Assembly: GCA_949113215.1 (NCBI GenBank)
Contig: CARZYU010000023.1
Coordinates: forward strand, 1-10,366
Origin: an uncultured Bacilli bacterium
Lineage (GTDB): Bacteria > Bacillota_I > Bacilli_A > RF39 > UBA660
DNA length: 10,366 bases
Direction: 5' to 3'
In this document: positions 1 through 6,224 of the stretch, one piece after another
Layout: every line of letters starts with the position of its first letter
Numbering within the stretch: the stretch's first letter is position 1
The notes under the pieces: model-generated
Told to the model about the DNA's origin: nothing
Seen by the model: the letters and a program-made list of their open reading frames with translations, nothing else
Database searches by the model: none
Position numbers and translations under genes: made by a program

Positions 1-707
1 TTTGATGTATTATTTTGTTTGTTAGCATCCTCTACGATTGTTGTAGATGGATCTTCGTCCTTTTCAATGACTTCTGGTTTTGAGGTTAATGCTTGATTTT
101 CTTGAACAGTAATGGTTCCCGTATAAACCATGTTGTGGAATGTAACATTGTAAGTATAAGTTCCTGTTTGCATCGTGATATTAGGAGTTGGAAGTGCAAA
201 CTGAATTTCACCAGCTGTCACAGGGTCCAACGTTTCGACGATATAACTTGAAATATCGGTTGGTAAACTTTCTCCTTTGTAAAGTACAATATCCTTCAAA
301 GTGATTTTTGAAAGTTCTGTGTTCGGATTGATTTCTTCTGCTGTAACAATTAATTCTTCTACTGTTACTGTTCCTTTGAACACTTGATTTTTATAACTTA
401 AGGTATACTCGTAAGTACCTGCTTTACTGATATCTACTTTACTGGTATCTAATTTTATTTTATCGAGGATCTCGTCGCTTAAATTTTCTTTGATGTAGTC
501 TCTAAGACGAGATGGTAATGTTTGATTTACTTTGACTGTCTGCATGATGGGTGTCAATTTAATCCGTTCTGAATAGACGAGTCCTGAATTGGTAGCTACT
601 TTTTCGTTCTCATGATCGGAAAAAGCAAGAATACTTCCTGAAGTAACGCAGATGAGTCCTAACGTTACACAAGAAAGCACAGCGATATTGCGAGTTTTTT
701 TCTCCAT
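1..707 (-). CDS. Exported protein with tandem Ig-like repeats (C-terminus outside window)
   Basis: The first 235 codons are present and the C-terminus lies beyond the left edge. The start is ATG at 707, with the ribosome binding site AGGGAGGAC nine bases upstream. The N-terminus (MEKKTRNIAVLSCVTLGLIC, then a small-residue stretch ending ILA) looks like a signal peptide; no clear lipobox cysteine follows, so cleavage near residue 28 is my inference. The mature part holds two similar beta-rich units at about residues 50-118 and 119-203. They end in AGTYEYTLSYKNQVFKGTVT and TGTYTYNVTFHNMVYTGTIT, typical of bacterial Ig-like surface domains. After residue 204 comes an acidic, Asn/Thr-rich segment that may be a linker or wall-spanning stretch. 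A role in adhesion or envelope structure is plausible but not shown. I do not recognise a named family. Confidence 0.75.
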   Translation of the reverse strand, partial: MEKKTRNIAVLSCVTLGLICVTSGSILAFSDHENEKVATNSGLVYSERIKLTPIMQTVKVNQTLPSRLRDYIKENLSDEILDKIKLDTSKVDISKAGTYEYTLSYKNQVFKGTVTVEELIVTAEEINPNTELSKITLKDIVLYKGESLPTDISSYIVETLDPVTAGEIQFALPTPNITMQTGTYTYNVTFHNMVYTGTITVQENQALTSKPEVIEKDEDPSTTIVEDANKQNNTS

Positions 708-735
708 ATATCTTTGTCCTCCCTACTATATATTC

Positions 736-763
736 ATTATAGCAGGTTCCGACAAAAAAACAA
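736..763 (-). promoter_or_regulatory. Promoter of the Ig-like exported protein
   Basis: Read on the minus strand, there is a perfect -10 TATAAT (736-741) preceded by TGC, making an extended -10. A weak -35 TTGTTT (758-763) sits 16 bases upstream. The predicted transcript would start near 729 and have a leader of about 22 bases holding the ribosome binding site. Confidence 0.7.
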
Positions 764-770
764 GTTTTGG

Positions 771-1967
771 TTAGTTCAAAGCCTGTTTCTTTTCTTTTAA
801 ATGATACGTTCGAAAGCGTAGGATAACGAGTCCTAATGTTGTAATGGCGCCTGCCAACATAATAATCTTAAGTCCATATGGAAATAGTATTCCGGCAAAG
901 AATACTCCTACAGCAGTTCCAAAGCGATTGGTAATGTCGGTTAAATTGGAAAACATCAATTGATAACGATCTTCTACTAAATTCACGTAGGATCCATCCA
1001 TTTGATCCTCAAATAAGGCGGATAATAAGTCGACTAGGATGAGTGCAACTAAGAAGAAACTATTTCGGTTGAGGAAAAAAACAACACTATAGATGATGAC
1101 TCGAAGACCATATTTGAATAGAATTCCATTTTTTTCTTTCTTCGGTGTATAACATTTTAATAGTAACAATCCGAGTCCATCGGCTGCTAAATTGGTAAAT
1201 AAATCAAAGAAGGTTGCTGTGGTAACCGAAAAAGAAAGTAATTTGGTTAGAATTAAAATTTGTAAATCAAAGACGATACTCCAAGATAGATAGGAGAGAA
1301 AACAACAACCAAGATAACTCTTTAAAACAGATTGTTTTTTTAAATAAGATAAAAATTGTTTGGTAGTTTTTACTTTTTCCTCTATTTCATTTTGAGAAAT
1401 TTGAACTTGCAGGAGGAGTAAAATAGATCCTATTAATAGAAAGATGCTCATACATAAAAAGGTATTGTAATGAAAAGGAAGCGATAGAATGGTACGACCA
1501 ACTAAAATTCCTCCAATAAAAATTCCCAAGTCTTCGGCAATGTAGCGAATGACATTTTTCTTTCCGAAGTCTTTATCATCTTTTTTAATGCAAGTCATCA
1601 AGGGATAAATACTAGCAGTAATCATTGCATCCATCATGATATCGACGATAATGAAGAAAGCAATCATTTTTTCTGTTAGATGCTGATTTTCTAGAAACAG
1701 TACGAAGAGGCAGAGAAATTTAACAAACATGCTGATGAGCGTTAATTTTTTTATTTTGGAACGAGAAATTTTCATAGAGATCATCCAAATTCCGATACAA
1801 GAAAGGAGCGATCCTAGACTGATCATTCGACTAATGGTTGTTGTATCGATATGATTTGACTCAATCCAGAGTAATTTAAAAGTCCCCCACAATCCTACCG
1901 AAAGGCCATGGAATAATACCACCCATAAAATTTTTTGAATATTCTTCTTCTTTTCTACTTCTGTCAT
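771..1967 (-). CDS. MFS-like multi-pass membrane transporter
   Basis: A 398-residue polytopic membrane protein with about 11-12 hydrophobic segments. They lie at roughly residues 12-34, 44-65, 74-92, 101-124, 144-161, 167-188, 217-240, 245-270, 284-299, 303-319, 345-365 and 367-385. A charged central loop at about 190-215 separates two halves, the usual layout of the major facilitator superfamily. The loop between segments 2 and 3 is short and basic (KISRSKIKK), but the classical MFS motif A (G-x-x-x-D-R-x-G-R-R) is not recognisable, so this is a divergent member and its substrate cannot be predicted. The start ATG is supported by AAGGTGA (1972-1978) five bases upstream. It lies downstream of ytqA on the same strand but has its own promoter and is separated from ytqA by a terminator-like hairpin. 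A non-MFS permease with the same topology is possible. Confidence 0.7.
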   Translation of the reverse strand: MTEVEKKKNIQKILWVVLFHGLSVGLWGTFKLLWIESNHIDTTTISRMISLGSLLSCIGIWMISMKISRSKIKKLTLISMFVKFLCLFVLFLENQHLTEKMIAFFIIVDIMMDAMITASIYPLMTCIKKDDKDFGKKNVIRYIAEDLGIFIGGILVGRTILSLPFHYNTFLCMSIFLLIGSILLLLQVQISQNEIEEKVKTTKQFLSYLKKQSVLKSYLGCCFLSYLSWSIVFDLQILILTKLLSFSVTTATFFDLFTNLAADGLGLLLLKCYTPKKEKNGILFKYGLRVIIYSVVFFLNRNSFFLVALILVDLLSALFEDQMDGSYVNLVEDRYQLMFSNLTDITNRFGTAVGVFFAGILFPYGLKIIMLAGAITTLGLVILRFRTYHLKEKKQALN

Positions 1968-1984
1968 GATTTCACCTTAGGATA

Positions 1985-2013
1985 AGTATAGCAAATGAAA
2001 AAGAGAAATTCAT
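1985..2013 (-). promoter_or_regulatory. Promoter of the MFS-like gene
   Basis: On the minus strand, TGC-TATACT (1985-1993) is an extended -10 element. The -35 position (ATGAAT, 2008-2013, 17-base spacer) is poor and lies inside the ytqA terminator hairpin. The predicted start of transcription, near 1978, coincides with the AAGGTGA ribosome binding site, giving a leader of only about 11 bases. Confidence 0.6.
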
Positions 2014-2019
2014 CTCTTT
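1998..2019 (-). terminator. Short Rho-independent terminator of ytqA
   Basis: On the minus strand, AAAGAGA and TCTCTTT form a 7-bp stem around a 6-base loop, followed directly by a T-rich run (1998-2002). The loop contains the TGA stop codon of ytqA. The stem is AT-rich with only two G-C pairs, so termination may be partial and allow some read-through into the MFS-like gene. Confidence 0.5.
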
Positions 2020-2969
2020 GTTTCGGAAAAACAGTCCAATTTTTCACCTTGGTAACTGTTTCTTCTTGCCATTTCTTTATCGATTTCATTGAGGACGCCA
2101 AATTTTTTAATGAGCCAATGTGGTTCGACTAAATCCTCTACTTTTGGATCTCCTGTGATACGATGAATGACGATTTCAGGGCGCAGCAATTCTAGTTGAT
2201 CACAGGTGATTTGGACATATTCTTCTTTGGAAAGAACAGGAAAAGGCCTCTTTTGATAGAGAGTTTCTAGAGGGGTGTTTTTTAAAATATGTAACATGTG
2301 TATTTTAATTCCTTGGATATCGAGTTTATTTAAATATCGAATTGTTTCAAGCATTTCGTCTTTGCTTTCATAAGGTAACCCATTGATGATGTGAACGACA
2401 ACGTTAATACCTTTTCTTCGTAATGTTTTTACCATTTGTTCGAAACAAGCGAGACTATGACAACGATTAATCAGTTTGGCCGTTTTTTCGTGGATTGTTT
2501 GTAGGCCTAACTCTATGGTGAGATAAGTTCGCTTGGAAAGTTCTTCTAAATAATCGAGGCATTCTTCGCTAATGGAATCGGGTCTTGTTGCGATGTTTAA
2601 TCCAATGACTCCTTCCTGTTTTAAAATAAGTTCGTATTTTTCTTTTAATACAGAAAGGGGTGCATAGGTATTGGTATGAGCTTGGAAGTAACCAATGTAT
2701 TTTCCATTCGACCATTTGTGTTCCATCATAGTTTTAATGGTTTCAAATTGCTTTAATAAATTTTCATTTTTATCTCCAGCAAATTCCCCGCTTCCCTCTT
2801 TTGAACAATAGATGCATCCTCCATATCCAACGGTTCCGTCGATGTTAGGACAAGTGAATCCGGCATTTAAACTTACCTTAAATACTTTCGAATGGAATTT
2901 CTGTTTATAAAAATAATCTAGCGTATGATATCGTTTGTTACTGTCACTATAAGGAAATTTCATTTCCAT
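2010..2969 (-). CDS. ytqA: TIGR01212-family radical SAM protein (YtqA/MnmL-like)
   Basis: A radical SAM enzyme of 319 residues, the usual length for the TIGR01212/YhcC/YtqA family. Near the N-terminus the hallmark GFTCPNIDGTVGYGGCIYC places C40, C52 and C55 (C-x11-C-x2-C) to bind the 4Fe-4S cluster. The motif NIATRPDSI (near residue 130) and ELGLQTIHEKT (near 155) are typical barrel segments of these enzymes. In Bacillus subtilis the family member YtqA, renamed MnmL, works with the methyltransferase MnmM (YtqB) in making mnm5(s2)U at the tRNA wobble position. Assigning that role here is inference, and no mnmM is in the window. I chose ATG at 2969 rather than the upstream GTG at 2978, because that GTG is part of the Shine-Dalgarno sequence GGTGATC. 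A second in-frame ATG at 2963 is also possible. The gene is transcribed divergently from the carboxypeptidase gene. Confidence 0.88.
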   Translation of the reverse strand: MEMKFPYSDSNKRYHTLDYFYKQKFHSKVFKVSLNAGFTCPNIDGTVGYGGCIYCSKEGSGEFAGDKNENLLKQFETIKTMMEHKWSNGKYIGYFQAHTNTYAPLSVLKEKYELILKQEGVIGLNIATRPDSISEECLDYLEELSKRTYLTIELGLQTIHEKTAKLINRCHSLACFEQMVKTLRRKGINVVVHIINGLPYESKDEMLETIRYLNKLDIQGIKIHMLHILKNTPLETLYQKRPFPVLSKEEYVQITCDQLELLRPEIVIHRITGDPKVEDLVEPHWLIKKFGVLNEIDKEMARRNSYQGEKLDCFSETKR

Positions 2970-2972
2970 TTT

Positions 2973-2979
2973 GATCACC
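2973..2979 (-). promoter_or_regulatory. Ribosome binding site that fixes the ytqA start
   Basis: On the minus strand GGTGATC matches the 3' end of 16S rRNA (complement of GATCACC) and is followed by AAA and then ATG (2969). This makes the in-frame GTG at 2978 part of the binding site rather than a start codon. Confidence 0.65.
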
Positions 2980-2985
2980 GAAATT

Positions 2986-2994
2986 AGTATATCA
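2986..2994 (-). promoter_or_regulatory. Extended -10 promoter of ytqA
   Basis: The minus strand reads TGA-TATACT, an extended -10 element. No good -35 is present. The predicted start of transcription, near 2979, leaves a leader of about 10 bases that begins at the ribosome binding site. The element forms the left arm of the inverted repeat at 2986-3016. Confidence 0.6.
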
Positions 2995-3007
2995 TGAAAT
3001 GAAACTA

Positions 3008-3016
3008 TGATATACT
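3008..3016 (+). promoter_or_regulatory. Extended -10 promoter of the carboxypeptidase gene
   Basis: TGA-TATACT on the plus strand is an extended -10 element. The -35 position (2988-2993, TATATC) is poor and overlaps the opposing ytqA -10. Transcription would start near 3023 and give a leader of about 16 bases with the AGGTGG ribosome binding site at 3029-3034. Confidence 0.6.
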
Positions 3017-3038
3017 TAAGATGATAGTAGGTGGTTAG

Positions 3039-4166
3039 ATGAAACAGAAAAAGAAATTAGTCATGAAACGGCCAATGAAGATCCTCTTGGTTCTTTTGGT
3101 TATCGTTCTTGTGGCAATTTTTGCTCCAATGGTTTATCGAAATTATTATCATGGAAAGTTAGAAAAACTTGGTTATAGTGAAAAAGCCATTGCTGGTATT
3201 TTAAAACAGGGAAAGCAAAAGGATGTTTTAGAAATTGCTTATCATAAGACGTTGGATCAAGTATTTCAAAGTGACCACTACGATGAGAAAAATTTTAAGA
3301 ATTATCAGAAAATAGATGGAAATGAAGCAATATCAGATCTTGCAGACCCCATCAACAAGTTATTAAAAAAAGGGTATACGACAGAAGAGATCTCGGCAAT
3401 TTTGCGAACGGGAACAGAACAGTCCATACAAGATTTTACGAAACGAGAGAAAGAGGAAGATATTTTACTGATGCTCAAATACGATTGGGCAAAACTAGAA
3501 AATTACGATCGCTATGTTTCCTACCAAATTGAATCACGAGAGGACGAAGAAAATACGGTAACGTATGTTAATCTGGGACTTGATCAACCAAAGGAAATGG
3601 TGATTACAGAATATAGTGAAACCGTTTTAGCAAATAGATATCGAAAATTAGGGGAAGAGTATGCTCCAGACAAACTGACGAAAATCAAGCAAGAATATTG
3701 GAAAGAAAAAGAGGAGCCTGAAACATTGGCGAAAGTAGCAGCTAGAGCTTTTGAACAAATGGCAAAAGATGCAGGGGAGCAGGGTTACTCTCTTTTGATT
3801 AATTCTTCTTATCGTAGTTATGAAGATCAACAAAATATTTTTGATCTTTATGAGAGAACCTATGGAACCGCTTATGCTGAAAACTATGTATCACGTCCAG
3901 GATACTCAGAACATCAAACAGGGCTTGCTGTCGATGTAGCAAGCGGGAATGGTAATGTTTTTAAAAATACCAAAGAATTTGAATGGATGTTAGAGAATGC
4001 TTATAAATATGGTTTCATCTTACGTTATCCCAAAGAAAAGGAAGAAGTAACAGGATATCATTACGAAGCATGGCATTATCGCTATGTTGGAAAAGAAATT
4101 GCTAAAAAAGTGTATGAAAGTGGACTATCTTATGACGAATATTACATTCGTTATTTAGAAAAATAA
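3039..4166 (+). CDS. Membrane-anchored D,D-carboxypeptidase, VanY family (M15B)
   Basis: A zinc peptidase predicted to remove the terminal D-Ala from peptidoglycan stem peptides, acting outside the membrane. Residues 14-31 form a single membrane anchor after a strongly basic N-terminus; no lipobox is seen. The catalytic domain is about residues 225-375. It contains SSYRSYEDQQ (256-265), SEHQTGLAVDV (290-300, zinc ligands H292 and D299), and EAWHYRYVG (343-351, catalytic E343 and zinc ligand H346). The full M15B active site is therefore present. Between anchor and domain, residues 40-92 and 107-160 look like two copies of one helical unit (see findings). At 375 residues it is longer than a minimal VanY domain because of this insert. 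The start ATG has AGGTGG at 3029-3034. L,D-carboxypeptidase (LdcB) activity is an alternative within the same family. Nothing in the window links it to glycopeptide resistance; housekeeping wall remodelling is more likely. Confidence 0.9.
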   Translation: MKQKKKLVMKRPMKILLVLLVIVLVAIFAPMVYRNYYHGKLEKLGYSEKAIAGILKQGKQKDVLEIAYHKTLDQVFQSDHYDEKNFKNYQKIDGNEAISDLADPINKLLKKGYTTEEISAILRTGTEQSIQDFTKREKEEDILLMLKYDWAKLENYDRYVSYQIESREDEENTVTYVNLGLDQPKEMVITEYSETVLANRYRKLGEEYAPDKLTKIKQEYWKEKEEPETLAKVAARAFEQMAKDAGEQGYSLLINSSYRSYEDQQNIFDLYERTYGTAYAENYVSRPGYSEHQTGLAVDVASGNGNVFKNTKEFEWMLENAYKYGFILRYPKEKEEVTGYHYEAWHYRYVGKEIAKKVYESGLSYDEYYIRYLEK

Positions 4167-4182
4167 ATTATTATGTTATACT
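4154..4182 (+). promoter_or_regulatory. Promoter of the poly-G exported protein gene
   Basis: TTTAGA (-35, 4154-4159, four of six consensus bases), a 17-base spacer, then TG-T-TATACT (4174-4182), an extended -10. It overlaps the 3' end of the carboxypeptidase gene. Transcription would start near 4189, giving a leader of about 19 bases. Confidence 0.65.
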
Positions 4183-4193
4183 AAAAATAGAAT

Positions 4194-4198
4194 AGGAG
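4194..4198 (+). promoter_or_regulatory. Ribosome binding site for the GTG start at 4208
   Basis: AGGAG lies nine bases before GTG 4208. No comparable start with its own binding site exists for the downstream open frame: the AGAGGAG at 4261-4267 is followed by no ATG or GTG in that frame, and the TTG at 4296 is too far away. This points to 4208 as the true start, joined to the long frame across the G-tract. Confidence 0.65.
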
Positions 4199-4207
4199 TT
4201 GTTAATA

Positions 4208-6149
4208 GTGGAAAAAGAAAAAATAGACCGGGGGGGGGACTTTAGAAAATAAGAGGAAAAAGAGGAGAGTAGGAATCGGAATTTTATCGATTCTATTGGT
4301 CCTGGTTCTTCTATTAGGTGCTTCTTTTGCTTGGTTTACTTTAACTCTAAATGGAACGAAACAAAATGTGGTTAAGGTAGGAAAACTATCTTTGATTTTA
4401 GATGAAAGTATAAGTGAAGGAATTCATATGGATTCTGCTGTTCCGACCTACATGGATGTGGCACTTAATGAAACTCCTTATAAGTTCACAGTAGAAAACA
4501 ATGGAACGGTAGATGCTGATTATCAGATCTACTTAGATAATAAGGGGACGATAACGAATCTTTCTCGGTTTAATTATGCGTTAAAGAAGGACGGAAAGAT
4601 GATAAGTATGAATTCTCTTTCGAAGTTAAATGATTCCATGCTGTTTTCAGGAGTGGTTCAGTCAGAAGAAAGTAGTTCTTATGAACTCTACATTTGGCTA
4701 GATGCGAGTACGACAAGTAGGCAAATGAGCAATTTTGCAAATAAGACGTATGAAAGTTCGATTCGCATTGAATCGAGTCAACAAAAAGAAATGAGTTTGG
4801 CCAGTATGATGATGCAAAAAATGACAAATGCGAGTGCTTCAGGAGAGGATCATTATGCGACTTCTGGTTCTGAAACTCCATACATTTGGTATTCTGGAAA
4901 ACTGTGGAGAGCACTCAGTTACAATGATAAGGGAGAGGTGAAGGCAGTAACAGCAACACCTCAAACCGTATTACCATGGGGAAGTAGTGTTAACTTTGCA
5001 GAAAGTAATGTAAATACATGGCTCAACGATACATCAAGTAGTGGATTTTTAGGAAATCTTTATCGTTATGAAGATTTTTTGGTAACAGATTATCCATGGA
5101 ATTATTCGGAAACGACATATGAAAATTTTTGGACATCGATTGGAAATGATACGATTGTAAATGGACCTGTTGGAATTTTAAATACTTGGGATTTAGCGAA
5201 ATCTCATGGTGATAACCATTCTTTTAATTCTGATAGTTTTATGCTCCAAATGGGTTCTTATTATCTAGGAAATCCTATTGTAGTCAATGGAGATAGAAGC
5301 TTATTGGTGGCTTCTGAGGCTATAATATCTGGTGATTTTGCTCATGTTCCATCTGAGTTGTATTCCAATGTTTCACCAGCTGTTGTATTCAAGAATGGTG
5401 TAAAAGTCATTTCAGGAAGTGGAGAAAAAAATGATCCATATCGGTTGGAAGGAGATCAACGAAAGACAGGAAGTTTATTGAGTACAGCCGTATCCGGTGA
5501 GTATGTGGCGTTTGGGGATCAAGTCAACTACAAATATCGTATTTCTAGTGTCAAAGATCAAAAAGTACAATTGGTGACAAATACAGCATTGTTAATTCCT
5601 ACAATCGAAGAGGATGAAGAATATTTTGATATCGCTCAAAGTTCTAGTGGAGTACTATCTTATTCGACGAATGGCGACCATACTATTTACAATTCTACAT
5701 CGACAGAATATCCTGCAGCTTACTTTTTAAATCATGCGTTTCTTAATCCTCTTAATGGATATGTTACGAAAGGGGATCTTGCTATGATAGAAAAGGATCA
5801 AATATGGGAATTAACGACGTTAGCAGCAGGGCAGGATCATTATAAAAACGCTTCTAAAACGACTTCTGTTGCCACTGTTGGGTTATTGAAAGCAGGAGAT
5901 TTATTAGTGATTCCAAAACGATATATTAACAAGGAAACTTTTATGGAAAGTTCTTTATCTAATTTAGATATGATCTTGCTTACAAATCATAATGGTTTGA
6001 TTGCTGGGGGAGAGGAGCAATATCAAACACCTGCTTCGATTAATGATTCGTCATCCGCATTTTATCCATCTTTTTACTTGAAAGATGATGTTAAAATCAA
6101 AAGTGGAAGTGGAACCTTTTATGATCCATATATTTTAAAAGAAAATTAG
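4208..6149 (+). CDS. Large exported protein, out of frame at a poly-G tract (putative phase-variable)
   Basis: Translation from GTG 4208 passes through nine G (4230-4238) and stops at TAA 4250-4252 after 14 codons. The long frame is open from 4227 to 6149. With 8 or 11 G the two join; eight G gives 646 residues. In that product a basic N-terminus (KRKKRR) precedes a membrane segment ending LLLGASFAWFT, the style seen in SipW-dependent TasA/camelysin proteins. A beta-rich domain follows to about residue 195. Then come two related ~200-residue domains, about 225-414 and 430-643. Each opens with a short aromatic strand (IWYSGKLWRAL; YKYRISSV) and closes with SGSGEKNDPYRL or SGSGTFYDPYIL. They resemble repeated domains of unknown function found in surface proteins of gut Firmicutes; I cannot name the family securely. 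The product is probably surface-attached or secreted. It has its own promoter and a strong terminator, so it is a single-gene unit. As read here the gene is OFF, or the tract length is an assembly error. Confidence 0.7.
4230..4238 (+). repeat. Homopolymer tract of nine G inside the coding start
   Basis: Nine consecutive G lie seven codons after the GTG start, in otherwise AT-rich DNA. No other G run of this length occurs in the window. Slipped-strand mispairing in such tracts is a known ON/OFF switch in other bacteria. Confidence 0.9.
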
Positions 6150-6166
6150 AGCAGAAGCTCTTTTTT
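6148..6166 (+). terminator. Rho-independent terminator of the exported protein gene
   Basis: AGAGC and GCTCT form a 5-bp stem around the loop AGAA, followed by a run of T (6161-6166) and further T-rich sequence. It begins in the TAG stop codon and separates this gene from the GH31 gene. Confidence 0.75.
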
Positions 6167-6187
6167 CTTTTGTTCTTTTTACTTTTG

Positions 6188-6196
6188 TGTTATGAT
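6188..6196 (+). promoter_or_regulatory. Extended -10 promoter of the GH31 gene
   Basis: TG-T-TATGAT is an extended -10 with five of six consensus hexamer bases. The -35 region (TTTTGT at 6168-6173) is poor and sits in the T-tract of the preceding terminator. Transcription would start near 6203, about 22 bases before the ATG. Confidence 0.55.
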
Positions 6197-6213
6197 GTTA
6201 CTAGAATAAAAGT

Positions 6214-6220
6214 GGGTGGG
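6214..6220 (+). promoter_or_regulatory. Ribosome binding site that fixes the GH31 start
   Basis: GGGTGGG is followed by AATT and then ATG 6225. The in-frame GTG at 6216 lies inside this site, so the three-codon longer version is unlikely to be the real start. Confidence 0.6.
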
Positions 6221-6224
6221 AATT

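Larger units (their letters stand above)
2986..3016. repeat. Perfect 10-bp inverted repeat carrying two divergent -10 elements
   Basis: AGTATATCAT (2986-2995) and ATGATATACT (3007-3016) are exact reverse complements separated by 11 bases. Each arm contains TGATATACT reading outward, so the repeat is formed by the extended -10 boxes of ytqA and of the carboxypeptidase gene. It could also serve as an operator for a dimeric regulator. Confidence 0.7.

Noticed and set aside
752..770. Possible terminator after the MFS-like gene
   Set aside because: On the minus strand a run of seven T follows, but the only stem (AAAA/TTTT around CTTG) is too weak to support the call.
2976..2978. GTG 2978 as the ytqA start
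   Set aside because: It is part of GGTGATC, a Shine-Dalgarno sequence placed correctly for ATG 2969, and no binding site lies upstream of it.
3039..4166. VanY-like gene as part of a vancomycin resistance cluster
   Set aside because: No vanRS, vanHAX or other resistance genes are nearby. The domain alone is common in ordinary wall metabolism.
4296..4298. TTG 4296 as the start of the exported protein
   Set aside because: It lies in the middle of the hydrophobic signal segment and has no ribosome binding site at a usable distance. The frame continues upstream through a basic N-terminus to the G-tract.
6216..6218. GTG 6216 as the GH31 start
   Set aside because: It is part of the GGGTGGG ribosome binding site for ATG 6225.
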